Of a DNA stretch of 64,000 bases, positions 14,936-25,681 are shown in pieces (the stretch's first letter is position 1; each line of letters begins with the position of its first letter). The notes under the pieces are model-generated. The model was given only the letters and a program-made list of their open reading frames with translations. It searched no databases and was not told where the DNA came from. Location: the NCBI RefSeq assembly GCF_027853335.1, contig NZ_JAFEUS010000002.1:2588514-2652513 (forward strand), in the 5' to 3' direction. The translations under genes and the position numbers were made by a program. The DNA comes from Leucobacter sp. UCMA 4100 (GTDB lineage Bacteria; Actinomycetota; Actinomycetes; Actinomycetales; Microbacteriaceae).

Positions 14936-16540
14936 GTGGGTGCATTACGTGAAACGACACTTTCAGCGATCAGGGCTCACCGCATGAGCGAGGGAATGAC
15001 GATCAGGCCAAAACGGGGGGAACCGGCCGAGACCAGGGCACTTGCTGCCGCGCACGGTCTGCGTATCATCGAGGCAGTTGCGCCTCAGGGGAACGAGGCT
15101 ACGATCTCGGGAATTACGCTCGATTCGCGAGACGTGAGGCCCGGCGATCTCTACGTCGGCATGCCCGGTGCCAAGCAACACGGTGCATCGTTTGGCGCGC
15201 AGGCGATCGGCAACGGTGCTGTCGCGATTGTGACCGATGCTGCTGGGGCTGAGAAGCTCGTCGGTGTGAGCGTTCCGGTGCTCGTGACCGAGGTTCACCC
15301 GCGAACGCTGCTCGGCGCTCTCGCGGCCGACATCTACCGTACCGGTGAGCTTGACGCTAAGGTCTTCGGCATTACCGGCACGAACGGCAAGACGAGCGTG
15401 GTCTACATGCTCGATGCGCTCCTGCGACTGGTCGGGCACACCACCGGCATTTCGACGACCGCCGAGCGCCGCATTGGCGACGTCGCGATCGAGAGCAATC
15501 TCACCTCTCCTGAAGCCTCAGAAATGCACGGACTGCTCGCTCGCATGATCGAAGATGACGTCACCGCGGTGGCGCTTGAGGTCTCGGCTCAGGCGGTCGT
15601 GAGGCACCGTATCGACGGCATCATGTTCGACGTCGTCGCCTTCAATAACTTCTCGCAGGATCACCTCGACGAGTTCGGTGACATGCAAACCTACTTTGCT
15701 GCGAAGCAAGCGCTTTTCACGAAGCAGCACGCGGCACGCGGCGTCGTGGTGGTCGACTCACCCCACGGCCAGCGCATCGCTAAAGAGAGCGAGATCCCGG
15801 TCACAACGCTCTCGACCGCCTACGGTCAGTCGGCCGACTGGCATCTCGCGATCACGAACCACACGGTCGATGGGGTCTCGTTTGTGTTGCAGGGCCCCGA
15901 CAACGCGTACTTCCGCGGGCGGGTTCCCCTCTTCGGCACCTTCATGGCAGAGAACGCCGCGCTCGCGATCATCATGATGCACGAGGCAGGCATCGACCTC
16001 TCGAACCTTGAAGCGTTGCTCGCCACAGAGCCGATTCCCGTCTCCATTCCCGGGCGCCTCGAACTCATGAACCCCGGTGCGAAGGGCCCGAAGTTCTTCG
16101 TTGACTACGGTCACACGCCCGGCAGCTTTGAATCGATGCTCGATGGCCTCGGCGATGTCGCGACCGGCAACATCATCTTCATGTTTGGTGCCGATGGCGA
16201 CCGCGACACCACGAAGCGAGCCGAGATGGGGCGGATCGCTGCCGCTGGTTCGAACACCCTCATCATCTGCGACTACCACCCGCGCTTCGAAGACCCGGCG
16301 TCAATTCGGGCGCAACTGCTCGAGGGAGCACGGCAAGCCGGTGGACGTACGAGCATTCACGAGATCGCCGACCCCCGCGAGGCGATCCGCTTCGCGATCA
16401 GCGCGGCAGGACCCGAAGACATCATCGTCTATGCGGGGCCGGGGCACGAGACCTACCAGGAAGTGGCGGGGCAGATGCTCCCGTATTCAGCAAGGGATGA
16501 AGTACGCGGGGCACTCCGCGAGGCAGGACTGATGGCGTGA
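14936..16540 (+). CDS. murE: UDP-MurNAc-tripeptide ligase MurE, unusual amino-acid motif
   Basis: 534 aa from GTG 14936 (ATG 14984 or 14996 are alternatives; none has a good ribosome site). It adds the third residue to UDP-MurNAc-L-Ala-D-Glu. DSRDVRPGDLYVG (N-terminal domain), ATP loop GTNGKTS and the C-terminal GPGHETYQ are present. The motif that reads DNPR in meso-diaminopimelate enzymes is D-Y-H-P-R here (residues 446-450, bases 16271-16285), so the Asn that contacts the side chain is replaced by His. This suggests a different third residue, plausible for group B peptidoglycans of Microbacteriaceae. Overlaps murF by 4 nt. Confidence 0.93.
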   Translation: MGALRETTLSAIRAHRMSEGMTIRPKRGEPAETRALAAAHGLRIIEAVAPQGNEATISGITLDSRDVRPGDLYVGMPGAKQHGASFGAQAIGNGAVAIVTDAAGAEKLVGVSVPVLVTEVHPRTLLGALAADIYRTGELDAKVFGITGTNGKTSVVYMLDALLRLVGHTTGISTTAERRIGDVAIESNLTSPEASEMHGLLARMIEDDVTAVALEVSAQAVVRHRIDGIMFDVVAFNNFSQDHLDEFGDMQTYFAAKQALFTKQHAARGVVVVDSPHGQRIAKESEIPVTTLSTAYGQSADWHLAITNHTVDGVSFVLQGPDNAYFRGRVPLFGTFMAENAALAIIMMHEAGIDLSNLEALLATEPIPVSIPGRLELMNPGAKGPKFFVDYGHTPGSFESMLDGLGDVATGNIIFMFGADGDRDTTKRAEMGRIAAAGSNTLIICDYHPRFEDPASIRAQLLEGARQAGGRTSIHEIADPREAIRFAISAAGPEDIIVYAGPGHETYQEVAGQMLPYSARDEVRGALREAGLMA

Positions 16541-17946
16541 TTACACTCACACTCGCCGAGATCGCAACCGCGGTCAACGGTACGTTGCTTTTGGGCTCAA
16601 GCGGGCTCACGGCCGATGCCACGATTGACGGTATCTCACAGACCGACTCACGAGAGGTGGGGCCCGGCCAGATCTTCTTCGCCCGCCGTGGCGAGGAGAC
16701 CGACGGCCACCGTTTCGTGGAGCCGGCCGTCGAACGAGGCGCAGCGTTGCTCGTGGTCGAGCGTGATGTGCTTGACACGGTGCCGCAGGTCGTGGTGAGC
16801 GACGCGACCGATGCGCTCGCAATGCTCGCGACCGAGGTGCTCGCTCGGGTGAATGAGCGCGGCCACCTGCTCACGGTAGGCGTGACTGGCTCGAACGGAA
16901 AAACCACGACCAAGAATCTGCTGCAGCGCATGGCCGAAACGGTCGGATCGACCGTGGCCTCAGAGAAGTCGTTCAACAATGAGGTCGGAGGGCCGCTGAC
17001 GGCGCTTCGCGTCGAGGAAGACACTCGGGTGCTTGTCGCCGAGATGGGGGCGAGCGTCGAAGGCGATATCGCTCGGCTCGTGCGCATGGCGCCCCCGAGC
17101 ATCGGTATCGTGCTGACGGTCGGTCTCGCTCACGCGGGCGAGTTCGGCGACATCGAAGCAACGTTCCGGGCAAAGAGCGAGATGGTTCGCGATCTCGCGC
17201 CGACCTCGGTCGCTGTGCTCAACATTGACGACCCGCGTGTTGCCAAGATGGCGGCGCTCACCCGGGCAAGGGTGCGCTGGTTCGGCATGTCAGATCGTGC
17301 CGATGTATGGGCTGACGACGTGACGACGAGCGCCAAGGGCACCCGCTTCACCCTTCACGCCGACGGGCAGCAAGCGCCCGTCTCGTTCCCGGTACTCGGC
17401 GAACACCACGTCATGAACGCCCTCGCGGCAGCGACCGCTGCGCTCGAGCTCGGCGTGACGCTCGACACGATCGTTGAAGTGCTCGAGAAGACCACCCGGC
17501 CCGCGAAGTGGCGCATGGAGGTGCTCGGGGGCCGCGATAACATCACGATCATCAATGATGCCTACAACGCGAGCCCGGACAGCATGGCCGCTGGCCTCAA
17601 AACCCTCGCCCAGATCGCGCAGCCAGAGGCGCGCACCGTTGCGGTGCTGGGTGCAATGAGCGAGCTCGGTGAGTACTCGGGTGCTGAGCACGACCGGATC
17701 GGTCTGCTCGCGGTGCGCCTGCGCATCAGCCAGCTTGTGATTGTCGGCGCCGAGGCGCGCCGCATGCACATCAGCGCGATCAACGAGGGTGCATGGGACG
17801 GCGAGAGCGTGTTCTTCGAAACGCAAGACGAGGCCTTCGACTACGTGCAGGGTCTCTTGCAGCCCGGCGACACCGTGCTCGTAAAGTCGTCAAATGCCGC
17901 TGGTCTGCGCCATCTCGGGGATAGACTTGGGAAGGAATTCTCATGA
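16537..17946 (+). CDS. murF: UDP-MurNAc-tripeptide-D-Ala-D-Ala ligase MurF
   Basis: 469 aa. It adds D-Ala-D-Ala to complete the cytoplasmic pentapeptide precursor. Domain order is the N-terminal UDP-binding part ([16 protein letters not shown]), central ATPase with [12 protein letters not shown], and C-terminal part with [10 protein letters not shown], where the conserved Asn-Ala-Asn/Ser-Pro loop is seen. GTG start in a GTGA overlap with murE and an ATGA overlap with mraY, so translation is probably coupled in both directions. Length is typical. Confidence 0.95.
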   Translation: MITLTLAEIATAVNGTLLLGSSGLTADATIDGISQTDSREVGPGQIFFARRGEETDGHRFVEPAVERGAALLVVERDVLDTVPQVVVSDATDALAMLATEVLARVNERGHLLTVGVTGSNGKTTTKNLLQRMAETVGSTVASEKSFNNEVGGPLTALRVEEDTRVLVAEMGASVEGDIARLVRMAPPSIGIVLTVGLAHAGEFGDIEATFRAKSEMVRDLAPTSVAVLNIDDPRVAKMAALTRARVRWFGMSDRADVWADDVTTSAKGTRFTLHADGQQAPVSFPVLGEHHVMNALAAATAALELGVTLDTIVEVLEKTTRPAKWRMEVLGGRDNITIINDAYNASPDSMAAGLKTLAQIAQPEARTVAVLGAMSELGEYSGAEHDRIGLLAVRLRISQLVIVGAEARRMHISAINEGAWDGESVFFETQDEAFDYVQGLLQPGDTVLVKSSNAAGLRHLGDRLGKEFS

Positions 17947-19025
17947 TTGCTATCATCGTTGCCGCAGCCTTCTCGCTGCTTTTCTCACTTACTCTTACCC
18001 CGGTCTTTATTCGGGGCTTCAAGCGACTGCAGTGGGGCCAGTTCATTCGTGAAGACGGGCCAAAGTCGCACTACTCGAAGCGAGGCACCCCGACGATGGG
18101 CGGCCTCATCTTCATCTCTGGTTCGGTGATCGCCTACTTCGTCGGTCACCTCGCCGCGGGGTCGCCCCCGACCGCATCAGGCCTGCTCGTCATTCTCATG
18201 ACGGTCGGCCTAGGCGTCGTCGGCTTCATTGATGACTTCCTCAAGACCCATAAGCAGCAGTCACTCGGACTCGGCGGTTGGGCAAAGATTTTCGGCCAGG
18301 TCGTTGTTGCGGTGCTCTTCGCGCTGCTCGCGATCCGCTTTGCAAACGCCCGCGGTCTCACGCCTGCGTCAACGAGCATCTCGCTCTTTCGAGACCTGCC
18401 CTTCGACTTCATGCAGTTTGGCCTCATCGCCGGCACAATCCTCTTCGTGATCTGGATCATCGTGATCGTCACCTCGACCTCGAACGCGGTCAACGTGACC
18501 GACGGTCTCGACGGTCTCGCAACGGGGGCCTCGATTCTCGCGCTCTCGGCATACGTCATGATCGGCTTCTGGCAGCACAACGAGGCCTGCGCCATTCGCA
18601 TTGAGCCCGGCTGCTACGACGTGCGCGATCCGCTCGACCTCGCCGTCATCGCCGCAGCGCTCATCGGCGGCCTCATCGGCTTTCTCTGGTGGAACACGAG
18701 CCCCGCACACATTTACATGGGCGATACCGGCTCGCTCGGCCTCGGTGGCGCGATTGCCGCACTCGCGATTCTTACGCAGACCGAGCTCCTGCTCCTGCTC
18801 ATCGGTGGCCTCTTCATCATCGAGACTGGCTCGGTCATCGTGCAACGCCTCTACTTCAAAATCACTAAGGGGCAACGCATCTTCCTCATGAGTCCCATTC
18901 ACCACCACTTCGAGCTCAAAGGCTGGGCTGAAGTCACGGTCGTTGTGCGGTTCTGGATCATCGCCGGTGTGCTCGTGCTCGCGGGCATCGCGCTCTTCTA
19001 CGGCGAGTGGGTGCTGCAGCAGTGA
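17943..19025 (+). CDS. mraY: Phospho-MurNAc-pentapeptide transferase MraY
   Basis: 360 aa, polytopic membrane enzyme that makes lipid I from the MurF product and undecaprenyl phosphate. Conserved cytoplasmic loops are present: [12 protein letters not shown], the aspartate pair in [21 protein letters not shown], and [11 protein letters not shown] followed by [11 protein letters not shown]. About ten hydrophobic segments are visible. ATGA overlap with murF and GTGA overlap with murD. Confidence 0.97.
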   Translation: MIAIIVAAAFSLLFSLTLTPVFIRGFKRLQWGQFIREDGPKSHYSKRGTPTMGGLIFISGSVIAYFVGHLAAGSPPTASGLLVILMTVGLGVVGFIDDFLKTHKQQSLGLGGWAKIFGQVVVAVLFALLAIRFANARGLTPASTSISLFRDLPFDFMQFGLIAGTILFVIWIIVIVTSTSNAVNVTDGLDGLATGASILALSAYVMIGFWQHNEACAIRIEPGCYDVRDPLDLAVIAAALIGGLIGFLWWNTSPAHIYMGDTGSLGLGGAIAALAILTQTELLLLLIGGLFIIETGSVIVQRLYFKITKGQRIFLMSPIHHHFELKGWAEVTVVVRFWIIAGVLVLAGIALFYGEWVLQQ

Positions 19026-20560
19026 GCGAGTGGAATGCAGAGCGGGTTCTCGCGCTGAACAGCTGGCACGACGATTGGAAGGGCCTGCGAGTCGCGGTGC
19101 TCGGCCTCGGCGTGACCGGCTTCTCGGTCGCAGACACCCTCGCCGAGCTCGGGGCAACGGTGCGGGTTATCTCGGCGAACCCTGACCCCGATACCGAACG
19201 CATTCTCGACGTGCTCGGCGTCTCGCACACGGCAATTGCCGAAACCGAGGGCCAGCTTGCCGATCTCAAGGGTTTTGCAGCCGACCTCGTGGTCGTTTCG
19301 CCCGGCTATCGCCCCGATCACCCGCTCACCGTCTGGGCAGAAGAGGCGGGCATTCCCGTCTGGGGCGATATTCAGCTCGCGTGGCGACTGCGCGACAAAA
19401 CCGACCGCATCGCCGAGTGGGTGTGCGTGACCGGCACCAACGGGAAAACGACGACCTCGCAGCTCACCGCGCACATGCTTCAATCGGGCGGGCTCAAAGC
19501 CGCGCCCGTTGGCAATATCGGCGTGCCGATTCTCGATGCGATCCGCGACCCCGAGGGCTTCGACGCGCTCGTGGTTGAACTCTCAAGCTTTCAGCTGCAC
19601 CGCCTCGGCGAGATCTCGCCGCACTCGAGCGTCGTGCTCAACATCGCCGACGATCACCTCGACTGGCACGGCTCGCGCGAGGCCTACGAGCTCGCGAAGG
19701 GGCGCGTGTACGAGAACGTGCGCTTTGCCTGCGTGTACAACCGCGCCGATGCCGTGACCGAGCGACTCGTAGGCGATGCCGACGTGGTCGAGGGGGCGCG
19801 GGCCGTGAGCTTCGGGCTCGACACCCCGCCACCGAGCGGCCTTGGCATTGTTGAAGGCCTGCTCATCGACCGAGGCTTCCACGAGGAGCGCCGTTCAACG
19901 GCCCTCGAACTGTTGAGCGTCGAAGAGCTCGATGGGCGCGGCTTGGCTGCACCACATCTCGTCGAAGACGTTCTTGCGGCGGCAGCGCTCGCGAGGTCGC
20001 TCGGGGTCACCCCTGAAGCGATCGCGGCTGCGGTGCTCAGCTTCGCCCCCGACGCGCACCGTGTACAGCGCCTCGGCACCCACGACGGCGTCGCCTGGAT
20101 CGACGATTCGAAGGCGACGAACCCGCACGCGGCCGACGCCTCGCTCCGAGCTTTTAGCCGGGTGGTGTGGATCGTCGGTGGGCAGCTCAAAGGCGCATCA
20201 ATCGATGAACTCGTGACCAAGAACCTCGCGCGGCTGAGCGCCGCCGTCGTGATTGGTGAAGACCGGAGTGAAGTGCTTGCGTCGCTTGGAGCACATGCCC
20301 CTGAGCTCACGGTCGTTGAGGTGTCAGAGACCCAGACCGAGGCGATCATGCCCCGGGTCATCGCGGTTGCCAGTGAGCTCGCGACCACGGGTGATACGGT
20401 TCTGCTCTCACCGGCCGCCGCCTCGCTCGACCAATTCACGGGCTACAGTGATCGCGGTGAACGCTTTCAGGCAGCGCTTCGAGACATGATGGAGGGGGAA
20501 GATAATGCCGCACACCGAGCAGAATCCCCAGGAGCCTCAGACGACGCCGCTGACCACTAG
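19022..20560 (+). CDS. murD: UDP-MurNAc-L-Ala-D-Glu ligase MurD
   Basis: 512 aa from the GTG at 19022 that overlaps the mraY stop (GTGA); an earlier in-frame GTG at 19007 would run further into mraY. It adds D-Glu to UDP-MurNAc-L-Ala. The N-terminal Rossmann motif [17 protein letters not shown] loop [11 protein letters not shown] and the C-terminal [11 protein letters not shown] motif are all present. The last 18 codons overlap ftsW in another frame, and the extra hydrophilic tail ([12 protein letters not shown]) looks like a by-product of that overlap. Confidence 0.95.
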   Translation: MSEWNAERVLALNSWHDDWKGLRVAVLGLGVTGFSVADTLAELGATVRVISANPDPDTERILDVLGVSHTAIAETEGQLADLKGFAADLVVVSPGYRPDHPLTVWAEEAGIPVWGDIQLAWRLRDKTDRIAEWVCVTGTNGKTTTSQLTAHMLQSGGLKAAPVGNIGVPILDAIRDPEGFDALVVELSSFQLHRLGEISPHSSVVLNIADDHLDWHGSREAYELAKGRVYENVRFACVYNRADAVTERLVGDADVVEGARAVSFGLDTPPPSGLGIVEGLLIDRGFHEERRSTALELLSVEELDGRGLAAPHLVEDVLAAAALARSLGVTPEAIAAAVLSFAPDAHRVQRLGTHDGVAWIDDSKATNPHAADASLRAFSRVVWIVGGQLKGASIDELVTKNLARLSAAVVIGEDRSEVLASLGAHAPELTVVEVSETQTEAIMPRVIAVASELATTGDTVLLSPAAASLDQFTGYSDRGERFQAALRDMMEGEDNAAHRAESPGASDDAADH

Positions 20561-21743
20561 GGTCGTTCGCATTCGGCTCACGAAGGGTCGTGTTGCCGAA
20601 TCGAACGTCACCGTGCTCATGCTGTGGGGCATTACCCTGCTCTTTGTGGCCTTCGGGCTCATCATGGTGCTTTCGGCGTCGTCCATTACCTCGTACTTAA
20701 ACGGTGCGGGGTTTCTCGGCGGCTTTCAGCGCCAGGCGCTTTACGCGCTCTTCGGCCTGTTGCTCATGATCATCGCCTCTCGCATACCGCTGTGGTTCTG
20801 GAAGAAGTGGGCGTGGGGCTTTTTCGGCCTCGGTCTCGTGCTTCAGATGCTCGTGTTCACGCCGTTGGGTTTCGAAGTTGGCGGTAACCGAAACTGGGTG
20901 CGCATCACCGAGACAATCGGCCTGCAGCCTTCCGAGTTCCTGAAGCTCGCGATGATCGTGTGGATGTCGACGGTACTGCAGTTCAAAGAGAAACTCATCG
21001 CGAAGCCGATTCATGCGCTCATTCCAGCGGTCATTCCCGGTGCCGTGCTGGCCGTTGCGACGGTACTCTTCGGTGGTGACCTCGGTACCGCGATGGTCAT
21101 GTTTGCGATCGTCATTGGTGTGCTCATCTTTGCCGATATCGACTGGAAAACGATCGGTCTCGTGGTGGCAGCAGCGGTTGCCGCTGCTCTGCTCTTCCTC
21201 GTGACGAGCGAGAACCGCATGCGAAGGCTTATGGGGCTCGTGAGTAACGAAGAAGACTACAGCGGCCACGACTGGCAGCCACTTCACGGCATCTGGGCGC
21301 TCGCTGGGGGCGAGATGTTTGGCTCTGGCCTCGGGAGCTCGAAAGCCAAGTGGTCATGGCTTCCCGCAGCTGACAACGACTACATCTTCGCGATCATCGG
21401 CGAAGAGTTCGGGTTCGTCGGCGCCGTTGCCACGATGCTGTTGTACGTCGGCCTCGCCTACCTGCTCTTCAAGGTCATCGGGATGTCACGCGACCGCTTC
21501 GGTAAGGGCGTCGTCGGTGGGGTGCTCGTGTGGATCGTGGGGCAGGCGCTGCTCAACATCGGCGTCGTCGTTCGGTTGCTTCCCGTCATCGGCGTGCCCC
21601 TGCCACTCATTAGCTCTGGAGGAACAGCCCTCGTCGCGACCCTGATCGCCATGGGTGTTGTCTTATCGATTGCGCGCGACGGTGCTCAGTATCAGGAAGA
21701 ATTGCGCACGGGAACCGTGCAAACGAAAGGAACGGGTGCATGA
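20505..21743 (+). CDS. ftsW: Septal peptidoglycan polymerase FtsW (SEDS family)
   Basis: 412 aa with about ten transmembrane segments. It polymerises lipid II at the septum with FtsI. SEDS signatures are NRNWVRI, QPSEFLKLAMI, GGDLGTAMV, the loop GSSKAKWSWLPAADNDYIF (which includes the region of the catalytic Asp) and PLISSGGTALV. ATG at 20505 is supported by GGAGGGGG just upstream even though it begins 56 nt inside murD. Ends in an ATGA overlap with murG. Confidence 0.95.
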   Translation: MPHTEQNPQEPQTTPLTTRVVRIRLTKGRVAESNVTVLMLWGITLLFVAFGLIMVLSASSITSYLNGAGFLGGFQRQALYALFGLLLMIIASRIPLWFWKKWAWGFFGLGLVLQMLVFTPLGFEVGGNRNWVRITETIGLQPSEFLKLAMIVWMSTVLQFKEKLIAKPIHALIPAVIPGAVLAVATVLFGGDLGTAMVMFAIVIGVLIFADIDWKTIGLVVAAAVAAALLFLVTSENRMRRLMGLVSNEEDYSGHDWQPLHGIWALAGGEMFGSGLGSSKAKWSWLPAADNDYIFAIIGEEFGFVGAVATMLLYVGLAYLLFKVIGMSRDRFGKGVVGGVLVWIVGQALLNIGVVVRLLPVIGVPLPLISSGGTALVATLIAMGVVLSIARDGAQYQEELRTGTVQTKGTGA

Positions 21744-22816
21744 CGACGTATCTTCTCGCGGGGGGTGGCACCGCGGGGCACGTGAACCCGCTGCTCGCCC
21801 TCGCCGATCTCATTCGTGAGCGGGAGCCCGAGAGCAAGATTCTCGTGCTCGGAACCAAGGAGGGGCTCGAGGCGCGTCTCGTTCCGCAACGCGGTTACGA
21901 GCTGCGCACCATCGACCGGCTCCCGTTTCCGCGAAAGCCGAGTGGGTACGCGTTGAAGTTCCCGGCGAAATACTTGCGGGCGGTCTCGATCGTGCGCGAG
22001 ATGATCCGCGACGAAGCCGTTGACGTTGTTGTCGGTTTCGGCGGCTATGCCTCCGCTCCCGCGTACCGCGCGGCGAAGCTCGAGAACGTGCCGACGGTCA
22101 TTCACGAGGCGAACGCAAAACCGGGGCTCGCGAATAAGCAGGGCGCGAAACGAGCGGCCGCCGTCGCCGTGACCTTTCCTGGCACGCCGATTCAGGGAGC
22201 GATTGTCACGGGCATGCCGCTTCGCCCCGAGATCACCTCGCTTGACATCACCGCCGCGAGGCCTGCCGCGCGCGAGCACTTCGGGCTTGACCCCGAGCGC
22301 ACGACGCTGCTCGTGACGGGCGGTTCGCTCGGCGCAAAGGCCATCAACGAGGGCATCTCGGCAAACGCGCGTGCGCTCGTTGCCGAGGGTATCCAAGTGT
22401 TGCACGTGTGGGGCGGCCTCACCGAGATGGTCGACCCTGGTGTCGAGGGGTACCACGTCATCGAGTACTGTGACCGCATGGATCTTGCGTTTGCGGCGTG
22501 CGATCTCGTGGTCTCCCGTGCCGGCTCAACTGCAGTGAGTGAAATCTCGGGTCTCGGTATTCCGTCGATTCTCGTTCCCTACGGCTTCGGCAACGGTGAG
22601 CAAGCGTTCAACGCGAGTTCTGTTGTTGAGTCCGGCGGCGCGATCCTCGTCGCCGATGAAGTGCTGACGCCCGAGTGGGTGCTGCGCGAACTCATTCCGC
22701 TTGCGACCGACCAGGAGCAACTCGAACGCATGGGGGCCCTCGCCAAACAGGTCGGCACGTTGACGGGCACAGAGCAGCTCTATGATGTCGTGCTCGACGT
22801 GCTGCGAACGCGCTAA
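21740..22816 (+). CDS. murG: UDP-GlcNAc:lipid I N-acetylglucosaminyltransferase MurG
   Basis: 358 aa, GT-B fold enzyme on the cytoplasmic face of the membrane that converts lipid I to lipid II. The N-terminal loop LLAGGGTAGHVNP, the central VVGFGGYASAPAYRAA, the C-domain TGGSLGAKAINE and SRAGSTAVSEI with the nearby PSILVPYGFGNGEQAFNA are family motifs. ATGA overlap with ftsW. An 80-nt gap with AGGAG follows before murC. Confidence 0.96.
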   Translation: MTTYLLAGGGTAGHVNPLLALADLIREREPESKILVLGTKEGLEARLVPQRGYELRTIDRLPFPRKPSGYALKFPAKYLRAVSIVREMIRDEAVDVVVGFGGYASAPAYRAAKLENVPTVIHEANAKPGLANKQGAKRAAAVAVTFPGTPIQGAIVTGMPLRPEITSLDITAARPAAREHFGLDPERTTLLVTGGSLGAKAINEGISANARALVAEGIQVLHVWGGLTEMVDPGVEGYHVIEYCDRMDLAFAACDLVVSRAGSTAVSEISGLGIPSILVPYGFGNGEQAFNASSVVESGGAILVADEVLTPEWVLRELIPLATDQEQLERMGALAKQVGTLTGTEQLYDVVLDVLRTR

Positions 22817-22896
22817 CATCCCACAGCCGCGCGGCTCAGCCCGACTACAGCCGTAACGCGCTACCCTCGACATCGAAGAGCTTAGGAGCCCAGCCC

Positions 22897-24294
22897 ATGA
22901 TCTACCCTGACCTGAACGTCACGATTCCCGAATCGCTCGGAAACGTTTGCCTCGTTGGCATCGGCGGATCGGGCATGAGCGGTATCGCGCGAATGCTGCA
23001 CTCCGCTGGTGTTCAGGTGAGTGGGTCAGATCGAAGCGAGAACGCGAACACGCGGGCGCTTCAAGAACTCGGCATCTCGATTGGCATCGGTCACGACGAG
23101 AAGCATGCGCACGGGGCAGACACGCTCGTGGTGACCGGTGCGCTGTGGCAGGACAACCCTGAGTACCAGTACGCGCTTCGAAACGATATCCCGGTGCTGC
23201 ACCGTTCACAGGCGCTCGCGTGGTTGTCGCGCGGCAAGCGAACGATCGCCGTTGCCGGGGCTCACGGGAAGACCACGAGCACCGGCATGACGGTCAACGC
23301 GCTGCATGAACTGAAGCGGGACCCCTCGTTTGTCAACGGCGGCGTCATCGAATCGCTCGGCGTGAGCGCGGCGCACGGCGACGACGATCTCTTCGTGCTC
23401 GAAGCAGACGAGTCAGACAAATCGTTCCTGCTCTATGACACGGCGATCGCGCTTATTACCAACGTCGATCCTGAGCATCTTGATTTTTACGGCAGTCGCG
23501 ATGCGTTTATGGACGCGTTCGTCGAGTTCGCCGATGGCGCTCGCGAGCGCATCGTCATCTCGGGCGATGACGCCGGAACCCGCGAGATTCTGCCGCGGCT
23601 CGATGCCAAGAAGGTCTTTACGTTTGGTGAGAGCGAAGGTTGCGACCTGCGCGTTGTTGATATCGACGACACCGACACGGTTCGGCTCACGCTCGAATAC
23701 GACGGCCAGCGCGCGACCACCGGTCTGTCGGTGTACGGCAGACACAACGCCGTCAACGCGGCGGGTGTTGTCGGCGTGCTGCTCACGCTCGGCTTCAGCC
23801 TCGAAGAGGCGGCGGCCGCGGTGGCATCGTTCGGGGGAACGAGGCGCCGGTTCGAATTTCACGGTGAGGTCGCAGGCGTTCGGGTCTACGACGACTACGC
23901 GCACCACCCGACCGAGGTCGAGGCGCTGCTCAGCTCGATCAGGCCGGTGGTTGGTGAGGGGAGACTAATCGCGATCCACCAGCCTCACCTCTTCAGCCGC
24001 ACGCAGATGTTCGCTCAGGAGTTCGCCGACGTTCTCGAGCAGAACGCCGATTACACGCTCGTGCTCGCGATCGATGCTGCCCGCGAAGACCCGGTTGAGG
24101 GGGTCACCGGTGAGATTGTGAGCTCGAAATTTCGCGATGGGGCGAAGGTGTCGTTCCAGCCAGAGTGGCAGGGCGCCGCAGAGCATCTTGCTGAGATCGC
24201 GCGGCCCGGTGACGTCTGCGTGACGATGAGCTGCGGCACGGTGTACCAGATCATTCCGCAGCTGCTTGACGCGCTCGAGCGAAAGTTTGCCTAG
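22897..24294 (+). CDS. murC: UDP-N-acetylmuramate-L-alanine ligase MurC
   Basis: 465 aa. It adds L-Ala, the first peptide residue, to UDP-MurNAc. N-terminal GIGGSGMSGIARML, ATP motif GAHGKTTSTGM, LEADESDKSFL and the C-terminal DDYAHHPTEVEALL are diagnostic. ATG start with TTAGGAG at a good distance. The upstream gap of 80 nt holds TACCCT at about 22861, a possible internal promoter hexamer, so murC-ftsQ may be partly independently expressed. Confidence 0.96.
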   Translation: MIYPDLNVTIPESLGNVCLVGIGGSGMSGIARMLHSAGVQVSGSDRSENANTRALQELGISIGIGHDEKHAHGADTLVVTGALWQDNPEYQYALRNDIPVLHRSQALAWLSRGKRTIAVAGAHGKTTSTGMTVNALHELKRDPSFVNGGVIESLGVSAAHGDDDLFVLEADESDKSFLLYDTAIALITNVDPEHLDFYGSRDAFMDAFVEFADGARERIVISGDDAGTREILPRLDAKKVFTFGESEGCDLRVVDIDDTDTVRLTLEYDGQRATTGLSVYGRHNAVNAAGVVGVLLTLGFSLEEAAAAVASFGGTRRRFEFHGEVAGVRVYDDYAHHPTEVEALLSSIRPVVGEGRLIAIHQPHLFSRTQMFAQEFADVLEQNADYTLVLAIDAAREDPVEGVTGEIVSSKFRDGAKVSFQPEWQGAAEHLAEIARPGDVCVTMSCGTVYQIIPQLLDALERKFA

Positions 24295-24303
24295 GGGCGC
24301 CCT

Positions 24304-25578
24304 GTGAAACGGCCTAAGGGATTTCGGTATTCAGAAGGAACCCCGGGAGAGTGGCCACGGCCTCGTGATCACGAAGAACCGGGGGAGAGAGAACCGTCGG
24401 GTGAGCCCGAAGCGCCGCATGTTGTTGCGGCACAATACATCGGTGGGCAAAGCGACGAGACCTCAGCCGAAACGGTACAGCTCTCGAGCGGAACCTCGGC
24501 GCGGTTTGACGGTTTCGGTGAGCTGCCGGCTCTCGACGATGCTCTTGACGCCGACGCATTTGATGCGCAGCTCGGCGATGGTGTAGCTCGCGAATATCCT
24601 GCTCACGACGATGCGGTTGGCAGCGGATCGGGGCAGGCCGACGAGGCAGATGAGGGCGCGGAAGCGGGCTCGTGGGGCGACGATGAAGATGCCCAGCCGA
24701 CGGTCTCGATTGTGCCCGCAGGAGTCTCGCGATTTCGAGGGAAGGCGGGCGCTCAGCTCGAGGCTTTTTCAGACCGACGTGCCGCCGACGCGCAGTACCG
24801 TGATGCCAAGAAAGAGGTTCGCGCCGCCGAGCGTGGCAGGAAAAAGCGTGAACGGCACGAGCGGTTGCGATTTTCACAACACCAGCGGCAACGACGCAGG
24901 GTGCAACTCATTGCGTTGAGCGCGGTGAGCATTCTCGTGCTCTCTGTGCTCGTCGGCGTTTTCACGCCGCTCATGTCGGTTCGGGTTATCGAGGTGCGCG
25001 GGGCAGACCGCGTGCCCGAGGCCGAAATTATCGACGCACTCGATGGGGTTAAAGGGATGCCGCTCGCGCTCGTGACCGATGACGCGGTGCACGAGAAGCT
25101 CGAGGGGCTCACCCTTTTGCAGAACTTTGAGGTTGAAAAGATTCCGCCGCACACGCTTACTGTCGTCGTGCAAGAGCGTGTTCCCGTTGTTGCCGTGCCG
25201 CAGAACGAAGAGGTCATGCTTGTTGATGCTTCCGGTGTTCGCATCGACGTGGTGCCACAGGCCGAACGGCCAGAGGGTATTCCGCTGGTGCGGGGCGTGG
25301 GAACCGACTTTAGCTCTGACGCGTTCACCGCTATGGCGACCGTGCTGAGCGCGATGCCCGACGTGACGCGAAACCGCATCACCGAGATCAGCGCAGAAAC
25401 CCCGCAACAGGTGCAGGTCACACTGGGTTCTGGCGTTCCGGTGTTGTGGGGCGACTCGGCGAATAACGCCAGAAAGTCGGCGGTTCTTGAGGCGATGCTC
25501 ACGGCGCTCGGTGACGTCGCGCTGCAGAGCATCGACGTTTCTTCGCCCGACGCGCCCGTCTATATTCCGGCGGGGTAG
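24304..25578 (+). CDS. ftsQ: Cell division protein FtsQ
   Basis: 424 aa from GTG 24304, long for the family because of an acidic, low-complexity cytoplasmic region of about 195 residues. One membrane helix (about 199-222) precedes the POTRA domain, which opens with SVRVIEVRGADRVPEAEIIDAL, and a FtsQ/DivIB beta domain with VQERVPVVAVPQ and the PEGIPLVRGV segment. It links FtsL/FtsB-type proteins to the septal synthase in other bacteria. Start codon 9 nt after murC, no strong ribosome site. A promoter-bearing gap separates it from ftsZ. Confidence 0.9.
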   Translation: MKRPKGFRYSEGTPGEWPRPRDHEEPGEREPSGEPEAPHVVAAQYIGGQSDETSAETVQLSSGTSARFDGFGELPALDDALDADAFDAQLGDGVAREYPAHDDAVGSGSGQADEADEGAEAGSWGDDEDAQPTVSIVPAGVSRFRGKAGAQLEAFSDRRAADAQYRDAKKEVRAAERGRKKRERHERLRFSQHQRQRRRVQLIALSAVSILVLSVLVGVFTPLMSVRVIEVRGADRVPEAEIIDALDGVKGMPLALVTDDAVHEKLEGLTLLQNFEVEKIPPHTLTVVVQERVPVVAVPQNEEVMLVDASGVRIDVVPQAERPEGIPLVRGVGTDFSSDAFTAMATVLSAMPDVTRNRITEISAETPQQVQVTLGSGVPVLWGDSANNARKSAVLEAMLTALGDVALQSIDVSSPDAPVYIPAG

Positions 25579-25681
25579 GGTCGAATCTCAATGTTTCAGC
25601 AAAAAAGTTGTCTCATCGGTGTGTCGTGCTGAGCCTTTGGGCATCACGCCGTACCGTGAAGGCATAAAGGTATACGCAGCA

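Noticed and set aside
14943-14960. ACGTGAAAC resembling half of a parS site, near the murE start.
   Set aside because: Only one half-site matches; the other arm does not complete the 16-bp palindrome.
20505-20560. The 56-nt murD-ftsW overlap as a sign of gene fusion or frameshift.
   Set aside because: ftsW has its own strong ribosome site inside murD and both proteins are complete; it is an ordinary long overlap.
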